A DNA stretch of 17,270 nucleotides, from the NCBI GenBank assembly GCA_028823185.1, contig JAPKBY010000009.1, positions 1 to 17,270 of the forward strand, read 5' to 3'. Of the stretch, positions 1 to 7,720 are shown in pieces. Under the pieces are notes generated by a model. That model saw only the letters and a list, made by a program, of their open reading frames with translations. It made no database searches and was not told where the DNA came from. Source of the DNA: Planctomycetota bacterium (GTDB taxonomy: Bacteria > Planctomycetota > UBA1135 > GCA-002686595). A program made the translations under genes and the position numbers. Position 1 is the stretch's first letter. Each line of letters begins with the position of its first letter.

Positions 1-6
1 CTCGGC

Positions 7-1911
7 TCACTGGCCGGGTTTAGCTGAGCGAAGAAACTCTGCGAAGTCATCTTTCAAAGAGAAGCCTTCTTTCAGTGCGATGACCTGCTCTGTGTTCGGG
101 TCAACGATCGCGTAGATCGGGAGCGCGATGCTCCCTGTCAGGCGCTTTTGAATGATCTTGTTGGCCTCAGCGTGTTCGCCGAGATCGCAGTGGAGTCGAG
201 CTTCAACATAGTTCGCACTGAGCACCCCAGCGACCGCTGGGGTGGGGAGGACTTTGCCCTCCATGACGCGGCAGTTGCTTCAGTTAAAGCCCGTGAAGTT
301 CACGAGTAGGAGTTTCTCTTCAGAGCGCGCGCTCGCCAGCGCTCCCTCCCAGTCATCCACGACCATGGACCATGGCTCCTCGTCATGTCCTACCTCACCT
401 GTCTGCCCTAAGGCGCTGGAATAGGGCGGGGCGAAAGCTGTAAGCAGCGGGTCCATCCTAAAGCCCATCGTGAGAAAAGCGCAGTAGAGCGCAAACATGA
501 AGGTCACTGTTCCGCCGACCATGCGCCCGGGAGAGATCTTTCCTGACTCCTCCCCTTTCAAGTTGATCTTCCCGAAGAGATACATCGCAGCGACAGCGAA
601 GATTCCTGCCCAGAGAATGAGGAAGACCTCTTTCGACAAGAAGCCCCACTCCCATGCGAGGTCTGCTGTAGACAGGAACTTCAACGCGGCTGCCAGCTCG
701 ATAAAGCCGAGGAAGACCTTGAGCGTGTTCATCCATGCGCCAGCGCCGGGCATCTTCTGGGCCCTGCTCGGGAACAAGCTCAGAAAGACGAATGGCGTCG
801 CCATCGTGAGCCCAAAGACGCCCATCCCCATCACGACTCGCGCGATCCCTTGATCGCCGCCGCGGGCGAGCAGCGTCCCAACAAAGGGCGCCGTGCATGT
901 GAAGGAGGTGACGACAAGGGTGAGCCCCATAAGGAAGACTCCGACAAGGCCGCCTGTCGCGCTGGCCTTCCCTGCGGCTTGCATTAAGAACGCTGGCGGC
1001 TGCAAGTTAAACCAACCAAACAAGGTGAAGGCGAAGAAGACGAACATCGCTGCAATGAGCAGATTGAACACCGGATGGTTCGCGAATTCCTGAATCGGAG
1101 CTCCGACGACCACCCCGATGGCGACGAAGACCAAGACGATCCCTGCGCCATAGGCGAGGGAGAGGCTGAGCACTTTTCCATCACGGGCGAGCGCTTGCTT
1201 GGTGAAGAAGCTGATCGTTATCGGAATCATCGGATAGGTGCAGGGCATCAAGAGCGTGATCAACCCCCAGAAGAAAGCCTCAAACAAGAACGTCCCTAGT
1301 GGAGCTTCGTCCTCGGCCTCACCGTCTTCGTTTTGCTGTGTAGCTGCGCTGCTTACCTCGGCGCTAGCTTCTTCAGCCTCCCCCACATCGAGAGCTTGAT
1401 TTGACCCGGACGATGCTAGTTCAGCCTCAGCGAAATACTCTGCTTTGCCTGCGCGGGCAGTTGCCTCATAGTTGAAGGGCACGCAGATTCCTCCGACCTC
1501 GTCTTTGCAGACCAAGCCGTCAATCGCTGCTCTCACCGCCAACGGGTCTGCACCTTCTACTAGCGGCGCCGAGCTCCTCGCGAGCACCTTGCCGTGGTGC
1601 GTATTGATCCATGTTCCTAGCCCGACCTGCTCATGACGCTCTGGCTCTGGAAAGACGAGCTCGCCAAAGCTGAGGCCGCCTCCGCTGAGTTCGATCAATG
1701 TGGGCTTGCCGATAGCATCCGGGTTCCCGAGATCCGGATCGTAGATATGCCAGCCCAGATCCACTCTGAGCTCTACGACTGCATGCACCGTCTCCCCTAC
1801 TGTCTTGGTGTAGAGCTTGGCTCGTACCGGGTCTTGCGCGAAGCCTGATACGCACAGGCTTATCAGGACAAGGGTGGCTGTAATGAGTTTTGACATGGCG
1901 GTTTGTTTCAT
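7..1911 (-). CDS. dsbD: DsbD-type thiol:disulfide interchange selenoprotein (UGA read as Sec)
   Basis: Inner-membrane protein that carries electrons from cytoplasmic thioredoxin to periplasmic thiol proteins. Numbered from ATG at 1911 (634 aa with Sec): signal peptide 1-26; periplasmic alpha domain with Cys135 and Cys143 (CKDEVGGIC); acidic linker around 175-205; about eight membrane segments with Cys224 (MPCTYPMIP) and Cys339 (SFTCTAP), the two relay cysteines of the DsbD beta domain; C-terminal thioredoxin domain. There the frame reads VNFTGFN-TGA-SNCRVMEG. The TGA (280-282) lies where DsbD has the first Cys of CxxC (E. coli Cys461), followed by Cys547. The frame stays open and thioredoxin-like for 90 more residues to a TAG at 7-9. 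Selenocysteine is inferred. Other genes here end in TGA and use TGG for Trp, so general recoding is unlikely. A point mutation remains possible. A TTG at 1926 in frame is a less likely start; no clear Shine-Dalgarno. Confidence 0.85.
225..262 (-). promoter_or_regulatory. Candidate bacterial SECIS: two hairpins just after the dsbD UGA
   Basis: In the mRNA, 17 nt after the UGA, GGAGG (262-258) pairs with CCUCC (250-246) around a 7-nt loop GCAAAGU that begins with G. This matches the usual bacterial arrangement: a short hairpin within about 15-40 nt of the UGA with G at the start of the loop. A stronger hairpin follows, CCCCAGC (242-236) with GCUGGGG (231-225), closing on GGUC, the same tetraloop as the E. 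coli fdhF SECIS, but its loop is 44 nt from the UGA, farther than usual. Which, if either, SelB would bind is not decided by sequence alone. Confidence 0.5.
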
Positions 1912-2081
1912 TGTCTGTCGGAGCAAGATAACCCTAACTCACAGACTTCGTCTTCCTTCATGAAGCTGTCTCTACGGAGGCAGAGCAGTCTCAGTGAGAA
2001 TGAGATCGGCAGAGCGCCTCAATTTATGCCGCTGCCCTTGGAAATCCTTGCGCTAGAGGGATTCAGGCTCATTTACGCACA

Positions 2082-2100
2082 GGTCCTGATCCTCAGGACC
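2082..2100. repeat. 19-bp inverted repeat, possible operator
   Basis: GGTCCTGA-TCC-TCAGGACC: two perfect 8-bp arms around 3 bases, in the region between the divergent dsbD and the small exported-protein gene, 33 bases before the ATG at 2134. No T-run follows, so a terminator is unlikely. It could be a dimeric repressor site or an mRNA hairpin; no regulator is encoded nearby to name. The rest of the 1912-2133 gap shows no other gene I trust. Confidence 0.45.
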
Positions 2101-2133
2101 CTCGCCTAGGTCGATAAGTAGAGTTGACACACA

Positions 2134-2694
2134 ATGCTTCAGCCCCACGCCCGAACCACCATGCGCGCTCTCCTGCTCTGCGGCCTCGCCTCTATCACTA
2201 TCAGCCTCGCCCCGTCCATCACGGCGCAAGAACCCAGCGCTCCTAAGCTGCTCAACAGCGGAGATGTCTTAGAGCAGCTCCAAGGCGGATGGATCTTACG
2301 AGAGCTAGAGACCCCAGCCTTCGAGAAGAGCCTGAGAACGGAGCACGCCATCATGGTCGTTGGCGGGAGCTTCCTCTCGATGGAGATACATCTCGCTTGG
2401 GATCTGCGTGATGGAGACGAGTGGATCGAAGGCTACTTTCAATCCGGCACCTCGCGCCTCTGGATGGACCCGAACGGCGACCTGATGGCTAAGTCGATGA
2501 TCGGCGCTGCCACAGACGAAGAATACAACCTAGAGATCGAGACGCCTGGCAAAGAGCGCCGCTACCAAGTCAGCTTCTTTGGTCAAAACGAAGTCGAGTT
2601 GAGCGTGAAGGATGGCCCCATGTTCCGCTTCGTTCGCATGCGCAATGATGAGGCCAAGGTCGACCTCTTCGGTCGGAAGGTCAAGAAGAGCTGA
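2134..2694 (+). CDS. Small exported protein of unknown function
   Basis: About 186 aa, family not recognised. The start is either ATG 2134 or ATG 2161. The later ATG gives a compact signal peptide (MRALLLCGLASITISLAPSI) with a likely cut after ITAQ, so the mature protein would be periplasmic or surface. Neither ATG has a convincing Shine-Dalgarno. The mature part opens with LLNSGDVLEQLQGGWILREL and continues as alternating beta-like segments rich in charged residues. This loosely recalls lipocalin-like or TIGR03067-type small beta-barrel proteins of planctomycetes, but I see no diagnostic motif. There is no cysteine in the mature part, hence no sign that it is a thiol client of the neighbouring DsbD. 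It is a single-gene unit: divergent from dsbD and followed 36 bases later by a strong terminator. Confidence 0.75.
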   Translation: MLQPHARTTMRALLLCGLASITISLAPSITAQEPSAPKLLNSGDVLEQLQGGWILRELETPAFEKSLRTEHAIMVVGGSFLSMEIHLAWDLRDGDEWIEGYFQSGTSRLWMDPNGDLMAKSMIGAATDEEYNLEIETPGKERRYQVSFFGQNEVELSVKDGPMFRFVRMRNDEAKVDLFGRKVKKS

Positions 2695-2730
2695 ACGGCT
2701 CCTGAGTCTTCGCGCTCAGCCTTAATACAA

Positions 2731-2773
2731 AGAGATGGCCCGCGCTCTACAGAGCACGGGCCATCTCTTTTTA
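2731..2773. terminator. Bidirectional intrinsic terminator
   Basis: AGAGATGGCCCG (2731-2742) and CGGGCCATCTCT (2757-2768) are perfect 12-bp complementary arms, with GCTC/GAGC extending the stem inside. A TTTTT run follows on the plus strand (2768-2772). On the minus strand the arm is followed by TTTGTATT. It lies between convergent genes, the exported protein and nrdJ, and can serve both. Confidence 0.9.
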
Positions 2774-2794
2774 TTGCTCTCTAAGGTCAGGCGT

Positions 2795-5287
2795 TTAGCA
2801 CTGGCTGTAACCGCAGCCGTAGCACTTCACACAGCCCTCTTCGAAGGCGAGCTTCTCGCTGCAAGTCGGGCACTTAATCTTGTAGCTACCGACATTGCCG
2901 GGAGTCCCCGTTGAACCACCTGAGGTGCTCTGGGGTGTTCCGGAAGCCGGCGCCATCGACGACCCCACAGGGGAGCCGGTCGTGTAGTTAGCCTTCGCGT
3001 CCATGTACTTCTGAAGAGCACACGCGAGACCGTCCGGAAGTGACATGATTCGTCCGTCCCGCGTGGGAACAGAGAGGCTTGAACCGATCCCCTTCAGCTG
3101 GTTAACGACCATCTCAAGGCTTCCGTTTGCGCGCAACCACAACGAGACCATTCGGCAGATGCCTTCAAGGTCCGAGTTGGCTACGTCCCCAGCTCTTCCG
3201 AGCTGTGCGAAGACCTCGCGCGGCGCGCCCGACTCAGGATCATAGGAGACCTGAACGTGCATGTTCCCGAAGGGTGTCGTCTGGCGAATTCGCACAGAAG
3301 GCATCATCTCGGGAAGCTTTGCCGGAGAGAGCATGCTCGCTCCCGCAGAGGTGGCCGTAGTCGCCATTTCAGTCGCCGAGTCTGTGGTTGTCCCAGCGCC
3401 GGCGTCCTTCTTGCCAGACTCCTTCAGAGCCATGGGCTGCATCTCGCGGCAGCCGTCACGGTAAACCGTGACGCCCTTCACGCCCTCTTCGACAGCCATC
3501 TCGTAGATCTCCCGAACATCTGCCGGGGTGGCGTCAGTGGGGAAGTTGATCGTCTTCGAGATCGAAGCGTCGCAGTGCCGCTGGAAGGCCGCCTGCATCT
3601 TCATGTGCCAATAAGGTGTGATGTCGTGGGCCGTGACGAAGACGCTCTTCATCTCGTCAGAGATACCCTCCATGTGCTGGATAGATCCCTGCTCGATGAT
3701 GTCGTCGATCATCTCTTCTGTGTAGCAGCCCGAGGCCTTGGCTTGCTCCTCGAAGACATAGTTGACCTCTTTCATGATCGTCGGCTTGCCCTCTGTGTCC
3801 TTCATCACCTGGCGGTTGAAGGCGAGGCTGAACATCGGCTCGATGCCGCCTGAGCAGTTCGCGATGATCGAGATCGTCCCTGTGGGGGCGACGGTCGTCG
3901 TGTAAGAGTTCCGCATTTTGCGACCCTTGGTCTCCCAGTCGGAGCCTTCCCATGCGGGGAAGCAGCCGCGCTCTTCTGCGAGCATCTCGGAGGCGAGGTG
4001 TGATTCGTCGTCTAGGACTGCCATCACCTCTTCGCCGAACTTGGTTCCCTCAGGCGTGTCGTAGCCGATGCCCATTTTATAGAGCGCGTCTGCGAACCCC
4101 ATGACCCCGAGCCCGATACGACGGGTCGTCTTGGACATGTTGTCAATTTGAGGCAACGGGTATCGGTTGACCTCGATCACGTTGTCAAGGAAGCGAGTGG
4201 TCGCGTGAATGATTGACTTGTAGGCAGGCCAATCGAAGGTCGCGTTCTCACCTTCGCCGTGAATCAAGTTGCCGAGGTTCACTGATCCAAGGTTGCATGA
4301 ATCCCAGGCGTGCAGGGGCTGCTCGCCGCAGGGGTTCGTAGCCTCAATCGTTCCGACGTTCTTGATCGGGTTCTGCTGATTGATCCGGTCAATGAAGATC
4401 ACTCCGGGCTCACCTGATCGGTGGGCGTGCTCGATGATCACATCCCAGAGCTCTCCAACCGTCCAACACTCCCCTTCTGTGCCCTCTTTGACCAATGACT
4501 TCCATTTGCCAGAGCGGGGGTTTTGAACCTGGTGAATTGCGGTCGGGTCGGACTTGAGGTCCTCAAGGAACTTGTCCGTGACGGCAACAGAGATGTTGTA
4601 GTTCGTCAGGCGGGTGGGGTCGTCCTTGAAGGTGATGAAGGTGTGAATGTCCGGGTGGTCGACGCGCATCATCCCCATGTTTGCGCCGCGGCGGAACGCG
4701 CCCTGTTGAATCGCGTCTGTCGCCTTAGAGAAGACCTCGATGAATGACATCGGGCCCTCTGTTGTTCCACCAGAGGATGTGACTATGTCGCCCTTGGGTC
4801 GCAAACGGCTGAAGCTGAAACCTGTTCCGCCTCCAGCTTTTTGGATGAGTGCTGTCGCCTTGATCGCTTCGAAGATGCCTTCGATTGAATCCTCTACCGG
4901 GAGCACGAAGCATGCGGAGAGCATTCCCATCTCTCGGCCAGCGTTCATGAGGCAGGGGCTGTTCGGCAGGAACATGCGCGTTGCCATCAAGTCGTAGAAC
5001 TCTGTAGCAACGGCCATCGCGCGCTCGTAGTTGCCGGGCGCATAAGCGAGCTCGGCCTTTGCTACGTGACTTGCGACGCGCCAGAAGAGCTGCTTCGGCG
5101 TTTCAATCACCGTTCCGGTCTCAGGGTCCTTCTTTAAATATCGGCGCTCAAGAACCGTGATTGCGTTCTGGGTCAGGTCGGGAGTTCCGCAACTCTCAGG
5201 GGGGTCAACGTAGTTGAGTTGGTGCTGCGGATCTGTGGAGATAGATAGGGCCTCTGTGGCCTGGGGGGTGGTCGCGTTCGATTTCAC
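2795..5287 (-). CDS. nrdJ: Class II (adenosylcobalamin-dependent) ribonucleotide reductase
   Basis: Reduces ribonucleotides to deoxyribonucleotides using a B12-generated thiyl radical; cytoplasmic and oxygen-independent. The 830-aa length fits long class II enzymes. Visible catalytic residues: Cys126 in SACFVLP and Cys331 in DSCNLGSVNL (the disulfide-forming pair), and N318-C320-E322 in NPCGEQPL (radical Cys and general acid/base). From about 680 a TSCPD-type domain follows (RIRQTTPFGNMHV, then NSDLEGICRMVSLWLRANG). The C-terminal tail holds two CxxC pairs and a final Cys (KCPTCSE, CVKCYGCGYSQC), a zinc-ribbon-like region that would relay reducing equivalents. A low-complexity Gly/Ser/Thr linker precedes it. 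No N-terminal ATP-cone is evident. The start is GTG at 5287, with GGGAG about 10 bases upstream. No radical-cofactor subunit lies next to it, as expected for class II. Confidence 0.96.
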   Translation of the reverse strand: MKSNATTPQATEALSISTDPQHQLNYVDPPESCGTPDLTQNAITVLERRYLKKDPETGTVIETPKQLFWRVASHVAKAELAYAPGNYERAMAVATEFYDLMATRMFLPNSPCLMNAGREMGMLSACFVLPVEDSIEGIFEAIKATALIQKAGGGTGFSFSRLRPKGDIVTSSGGTTEGPMSFIEVFSKATDAIQQGAFRRGANMGMMRVDHPDIHTFITFKDDPTRLTNYNISVAVTDKFLEDLKSDPTAIHQVQNPRSGKWKSLVKEGTEGECWTVGELWDVIIEHAHRSGEPGVIFIDRINQQNPIKNVGTIEATNPCGEQPLHAWDSCNLGSVNLGNLIHGEGENATFDWPAYKSIIHATTRFLDNVIEVNRYPLPQIDNMSKTTRRIGLGVMGFADALYKMGIGYDTPEGTKFGEEVMAVLDDESHLASEMLAEERGCFPAWEGSDWETKGRKMRNSYTTTVAPTGTISIIANCSGGIEPMFSLAFNRQVMKDTEGKPTIMKEVNYVFEEQAKASGCYTEEMIDDIIEQGSIQHMEGISDEMKSVFVTAHDITPYWHMKMQAAFQRHCDASISKTINFPTDATPADVREIYEMAVEEGVKGVTVYRDGCREMQPMALKESGKKDAGAGTTTDSATEMATTATSAGASMLSPAKLPEMMPSVRIRQTTPFGNMHVQVSYDPESGAPREVFAQLGRAGDVANSDLEGICRMVSLWLRANGSLEMVVNQLKGIGSSLSVPTRDGRIMSLPDGLACALQKYMDAKANYTTGSPVGSSMAPASGTPQSTSGGSTGTPGNVGSYKIKCPTCSEKLAFEEGCVKCYGCGYSQC

Positions 5288-5618
5288 TTCTTCTTTGCTC
5301 CCTGAGGGGTTGCTTGAATTGATGGGGACGGGGAAAGTCAGGGTCTCTAGTCGAGTTCGGCCCGCCTTGCAGGCGAGCCGTTGATGGTGGTCATCTTGGC
5401 GCGGGCGCCTTTGCGTTCCGCGTTAGTGTGCAGTCAACTTAGCCCTTCTTGGGGCCATTGTCATGTCCTTCCATGACATGTCTTTTAGCGGCAGGTAACT
5501 TCCTCCCCTGCTCAGGATTTCGCCTGGAGTCGACCTTCAAGGGAGGCCTCCGACCACTACATGTTGTGGGTCCGAGACTTAGGTACCACTTCATCTTTGA
5601 TACTGAGGTTTTTCACAC
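5288..5618 (-). other. Gap between murJ and nrdJ with several hairpins and a mini-ORF
   Basis: This 331-base stretch holds no gene I trust. In the nrdJ-sense strand there is an 8-bp stem with a 5-nt loop (5359-5379: GGCTCGCC / GGCGGGCC, one G-U), a 6-bp hairpin CATGTC/GACATG (5462-5480), a GCAGG/CCTGC hairpin near 5490-5515, and the palindrome GGAGGCCTCC (5542-5551). A 15-codon ORF (ATG at 5394, TAG ending at 5347) spans the first hairpin but lacks a ribosome binding site. No T-run terminator follows murJ. A cobalamin riboswitch would be attractive here, but the conserved core is not recognisable. Confidence 0.4.
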
Positions 5619-7280
5619 TCAAGACTTGAAGCGGCCGAGAAGCCGCTTGAGGAACTCCCTCTGTATCGGAATCTTGAGGAGCTCGGCGAGCGCGAAGTAG
5701 GCCGCTGCTCCCACAAGAATTGCCGCGCACAGGGCTGCTATTTCTCCCCACATTTCGACCAAGGCTGCGTCTACAAAGTGGGCTGCCAAGCCCATGATCA
5801 AGGATGCCACTAGGATCTTGCCGATGAGGCTCGGTGTGCCCGGGACAGCCTTTGGGAGGCCGAGCTTTCGGTGTCCTTGAAGGAGCAGAAACAAATGAAC
5901 CCAGCTGCTGATCGCCGTTCCCAGGGCCAGGCCCTCAATGTCCATATCTAGGCCGCCTAGGAAGAGAACGTTTAGACCCGTATTTAGGGCTAGGGAGACA
6001 ATCGAGTAGACGACCGGCGTGCGCTTGTCCCCGACTGAGATGTAGACGCGAGTTGCCATAAGCGCCGCGCCCGCTGGGATTAGAGCCAACGTCAAATACT
6101 GAAGCGCCGGCGTCGCCCTGACGACCCCCTCTGAGCCAAACTCTCCGTGAGCAAGCAGCGCTGAGATATGTGGGCCCGCGAGGGTGAAGAGTCCAACCGC
6201 AGCCGGCAGCAGGAGGTAGATAACACCTCTCTGAGTCCTGTCGTGCAGCTCTCGCATCCCCTTGAGGTCTCTACGCTGCCCCTGAGCCAAAAGCACTGGA
6301 AAGGCTGCCGTGGCTGCTGAGATTGAGATCAGCGCCATGGGGAGCTGTTGGAGCCTGTTTGCGTAGTAATAGAGAGTCGGGCCCCCATCCGGGAGCATTC
6401 CCTCGGCCATCCAGCCATCGATGAGGACATTGAGCTGATAGACAGCAGCCCCAACGGCAAGGGGGATTGCATCCCTTAGAACTCGCTTTACTCGCCCTCT
6501 GCGGACTGAATTTGTGTCGCTCTTTAGCAAGAAGCCGCTGCTCTTTAGAGCCGGAATCTGCATGGCGAACTGTAAGAAGCCCGCACCGAGGACCCCCCAG
6601 CCTAGGGCTCGAACCATGGCCATTTCTTGTTCTGGTGGGCGCTCACCCTCGATCTCCCAACCCCAAGTCATGCCCACAACCACTAGCGCCGCCACCCAGC
6701 CGACGTTGAACAGGATCGGACTCCAGCTCGATGTCGCGAATCGCCCGCGGACATTTAGGGCCCCACAGGCCAAAGCCGTCATGCACACGAGGACCACATA
6801 GGGCATGAGCCTGACGACTAACTCCCGGATCGCCCCAGGGTCGCTTCCCAGCCACTCAGCCCCCGTGAAGGGCATGGTGTCTGGAAGACACCATGCGATG
6901 ACCATGCATGCCCCACAGAGCACCAATAAGACCGCGAAGATGAAGCGCGCTGTCGCCTGAAAGAGCTCGGCGCCGGCGGCTAAACCATCCTCGTTGTCAG
7001 CCTTTGTAATCCCCTCTTGTAGCGCCACAGAGAGCGCTCCCTCTCCAAGCAGCTTTCGGAAGAGGTTGGGTATTCGCCAAGCCGTGATGAAGGCGTCGTA
7101 GATTCCCGAGTTGTGACCAAAGAGGCTCGCCGAGATGACCTCGCGTGCGAGGCCGACGAGCCTTGAGAGGAGGGTCAGCCCTGCGACGAAGAACGTGCGG
7201 GCGCCGATGTTTTTGTGTCTAGAGACAACGTCTACGCCCAGCTTGGCGCCACCTGAAGACGTTTGATCGGGCAGACTCAG
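5619..7280 (-). CDS. murJ: Lipid II flippase MurJ, probable CTG start
   Basis: MOP-superfamily inner-membrane flippase that moves lipid II to the periplasmic face for peptidoglycan synthesis. The N-terminal family motifs read in frame upstream of 7028: LLSRLVGLAREVI (about 38-49), then IYDAFITAWRIPNLFRKLLGEGALSVALQEG (60-90), with the conserved arginines Arg40, Arg46 and Arg74. A start at GTG 7028 would fall in the middle of this motif (Val85), so it is internal. Between 7028 and the upstream stop at 7485 the frame has no ATG, GTG or TTG. The best start is CTG 7280-7278: GGAG lies 8 bases upstream (7292-7289) and CTGA overlaps the yqeY stop just as ATGA overlaps do. This gives 553 aa, normal for MurJ, with about 13-14 membrane segments. 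A sequencing indel is the alternative explanation. Last gene of the minus-strand chain. Confidence 0.88.
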   Translation of the reverse strand: MSLPDQTSSGGAKLGVDVVSRHKNIGARTFFVAGLTLLSRLVGLAREVISASLFGHNSGIYDAFITAWRIPNLFRKLLGEGALSVALQEGITKADNEDGLAAGAELFQATARFIFAVLLVLCGACMVIAWCLPDTMPFTGAEWLGSDPGAIRELVVRLMPYVVLVCMTALACGALNVRGRFATSSWSPILFNVGWVAALVVVGMTWGWEIEGERPPEQEMAMVRALGWGVLGAGFLQFAMQIPALKSSGFLLKSDTNSVRRGRVKRVLRDAIPLAVGAAVYQLNVLIDGWMAEGMLPDGGPTLYYYANRLQQLPMALISISAATAAFPVLLAQGQRRDLKGMRELHDRTQRGVIYLLLPAAVGLFTLAGPHISALLAHGEFGSEGVVRATPALQYLTLALIPAGAALMATRVYISVGDKRTPVVYSIVSLALNTGLNVLFLGGLDMDIEGLALGTAISSWVHLFLLLQGHRKLGLPKAVPGTPSLIGKILVASLIMGLAAHFVDAALVEMWGEIAALCAAILVGAAAYFALAELLKIPIQREFLKRLLGRFKS

Positions 7281-7720
7281 CTCAAAAGCTCCATCACGAT
7301 GCGTTGGACGGCCTTGCCATCTGCACGTCCCTTCACTTTGGGCATCAAAGCGCCCATCACTGCACCCATCTCTTTTGGTGAGCTCGCGCCCACCTCGGCG
7401 ACGACCGCTGTGACGATCGCTCGTAGCTCTTCTTCGCTCATCTCCTCTGGCAGGTAGACGGCTATAACAGCGATCTCGGCGCTCTCAATCGCTGCGAGGT
7501 CTTCACGGCCCGCCTCGGTGTACTGCGAGAGGCTGTCCAGTCGACTCTTCTTGGCCTTCGCCAGAACATCCACAGCTTCCGTCTCCTCCAGCTCTCGGCC
7601 AAGCTCGATGCGCTTGTTCTTCATGTCCGCGAGGACGAGCCGGAGGGTGTCACGCTTTTGAGTCTCTCTAGCGACCATCGCCACCTTCAAGTCGCCCTCT
7701 AGCTGCTGAATGATCCCCAT
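7277..7720 (-). CDS. yqeY: GatB/YqeY domain protein
   Basis: A 147-aa cytoplasmic protein covering the whole YqeY family length. It shares its fold with the C-terminal tRNA-binding domain of GatB, the amidotransferase subunit that makes Gln-tRNA or Asn-tRNA. The molecular role of free-standing YqeY is not settled. Visible family features: LEGDLKVAMVARETQKRDTLRLVLADMKNKRIE at the start, then VYLPEEMSEEELRAIV and the C-terminal GAVMGALMPKVKGRADGKAVQRIV. The start ATG at 7720 overlaps the gyrA stop by one base (TGATG), which indicates translational coupling; its 3' end overlaps murJ by four bases. Confidence 0.93.
   Translation of the reverse strand: MGIIQQLEGDLKVAMVARETQKRDTLRLVLADMKNKRIELGRELEETEAVDVLAKAKKSRLDSLSQYTEAGREDLAAIESAEIAVIAVYLPEEMSEEELRAIVTAVVAEVGASSPKEMGAVMGALMPKVKGRADGKAVQRIVMELLS

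Noticed and set aside
280..282. TGA as a true stop, leaving dsbD as a pseudogene in two pieces
   Set aside because: The downstream frame keeps the thioredoxin domain intact, the TGA falls on the catalytic Cys column, and hairpins follow. Kept as an alternative explanation but less likely.
280..282. Organism-wide UGA recoding to Trp or Gly
   Set aside because: gyrA, yqeY, murJ, dctM and others end properly at TGA, and Trp residues here are TGG.
1903..2109. 68-codon plus-strand ORF between dsbD and the exported-protein gene
   Set aside because: No ribosome binding site or recognisable protein character; overlaps the dsbD start and the inverted repeat.
3257..3853. Long plus-strand ORF opposite nrdJ
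   Set aside because: Antisense shadow of a conserved gene in GC-rich sequence; no domain, start signal or separate codon pattern.
5542..5551. Palindrome GGAGGCCTCC as a terminator for murJ
   Set aside because: A self-complementary 10-mer with no usable loop and no T-run following.
5288..5618. Cobalamin riboswitch upstream of B12-dependent nrdJ
   Set aside because: A stretch near 5490-5515 weakly resembles the B12 box (AGCAGG...ACCTGCC), but the conserved GCCACTG core and the flanking motifs are absent.
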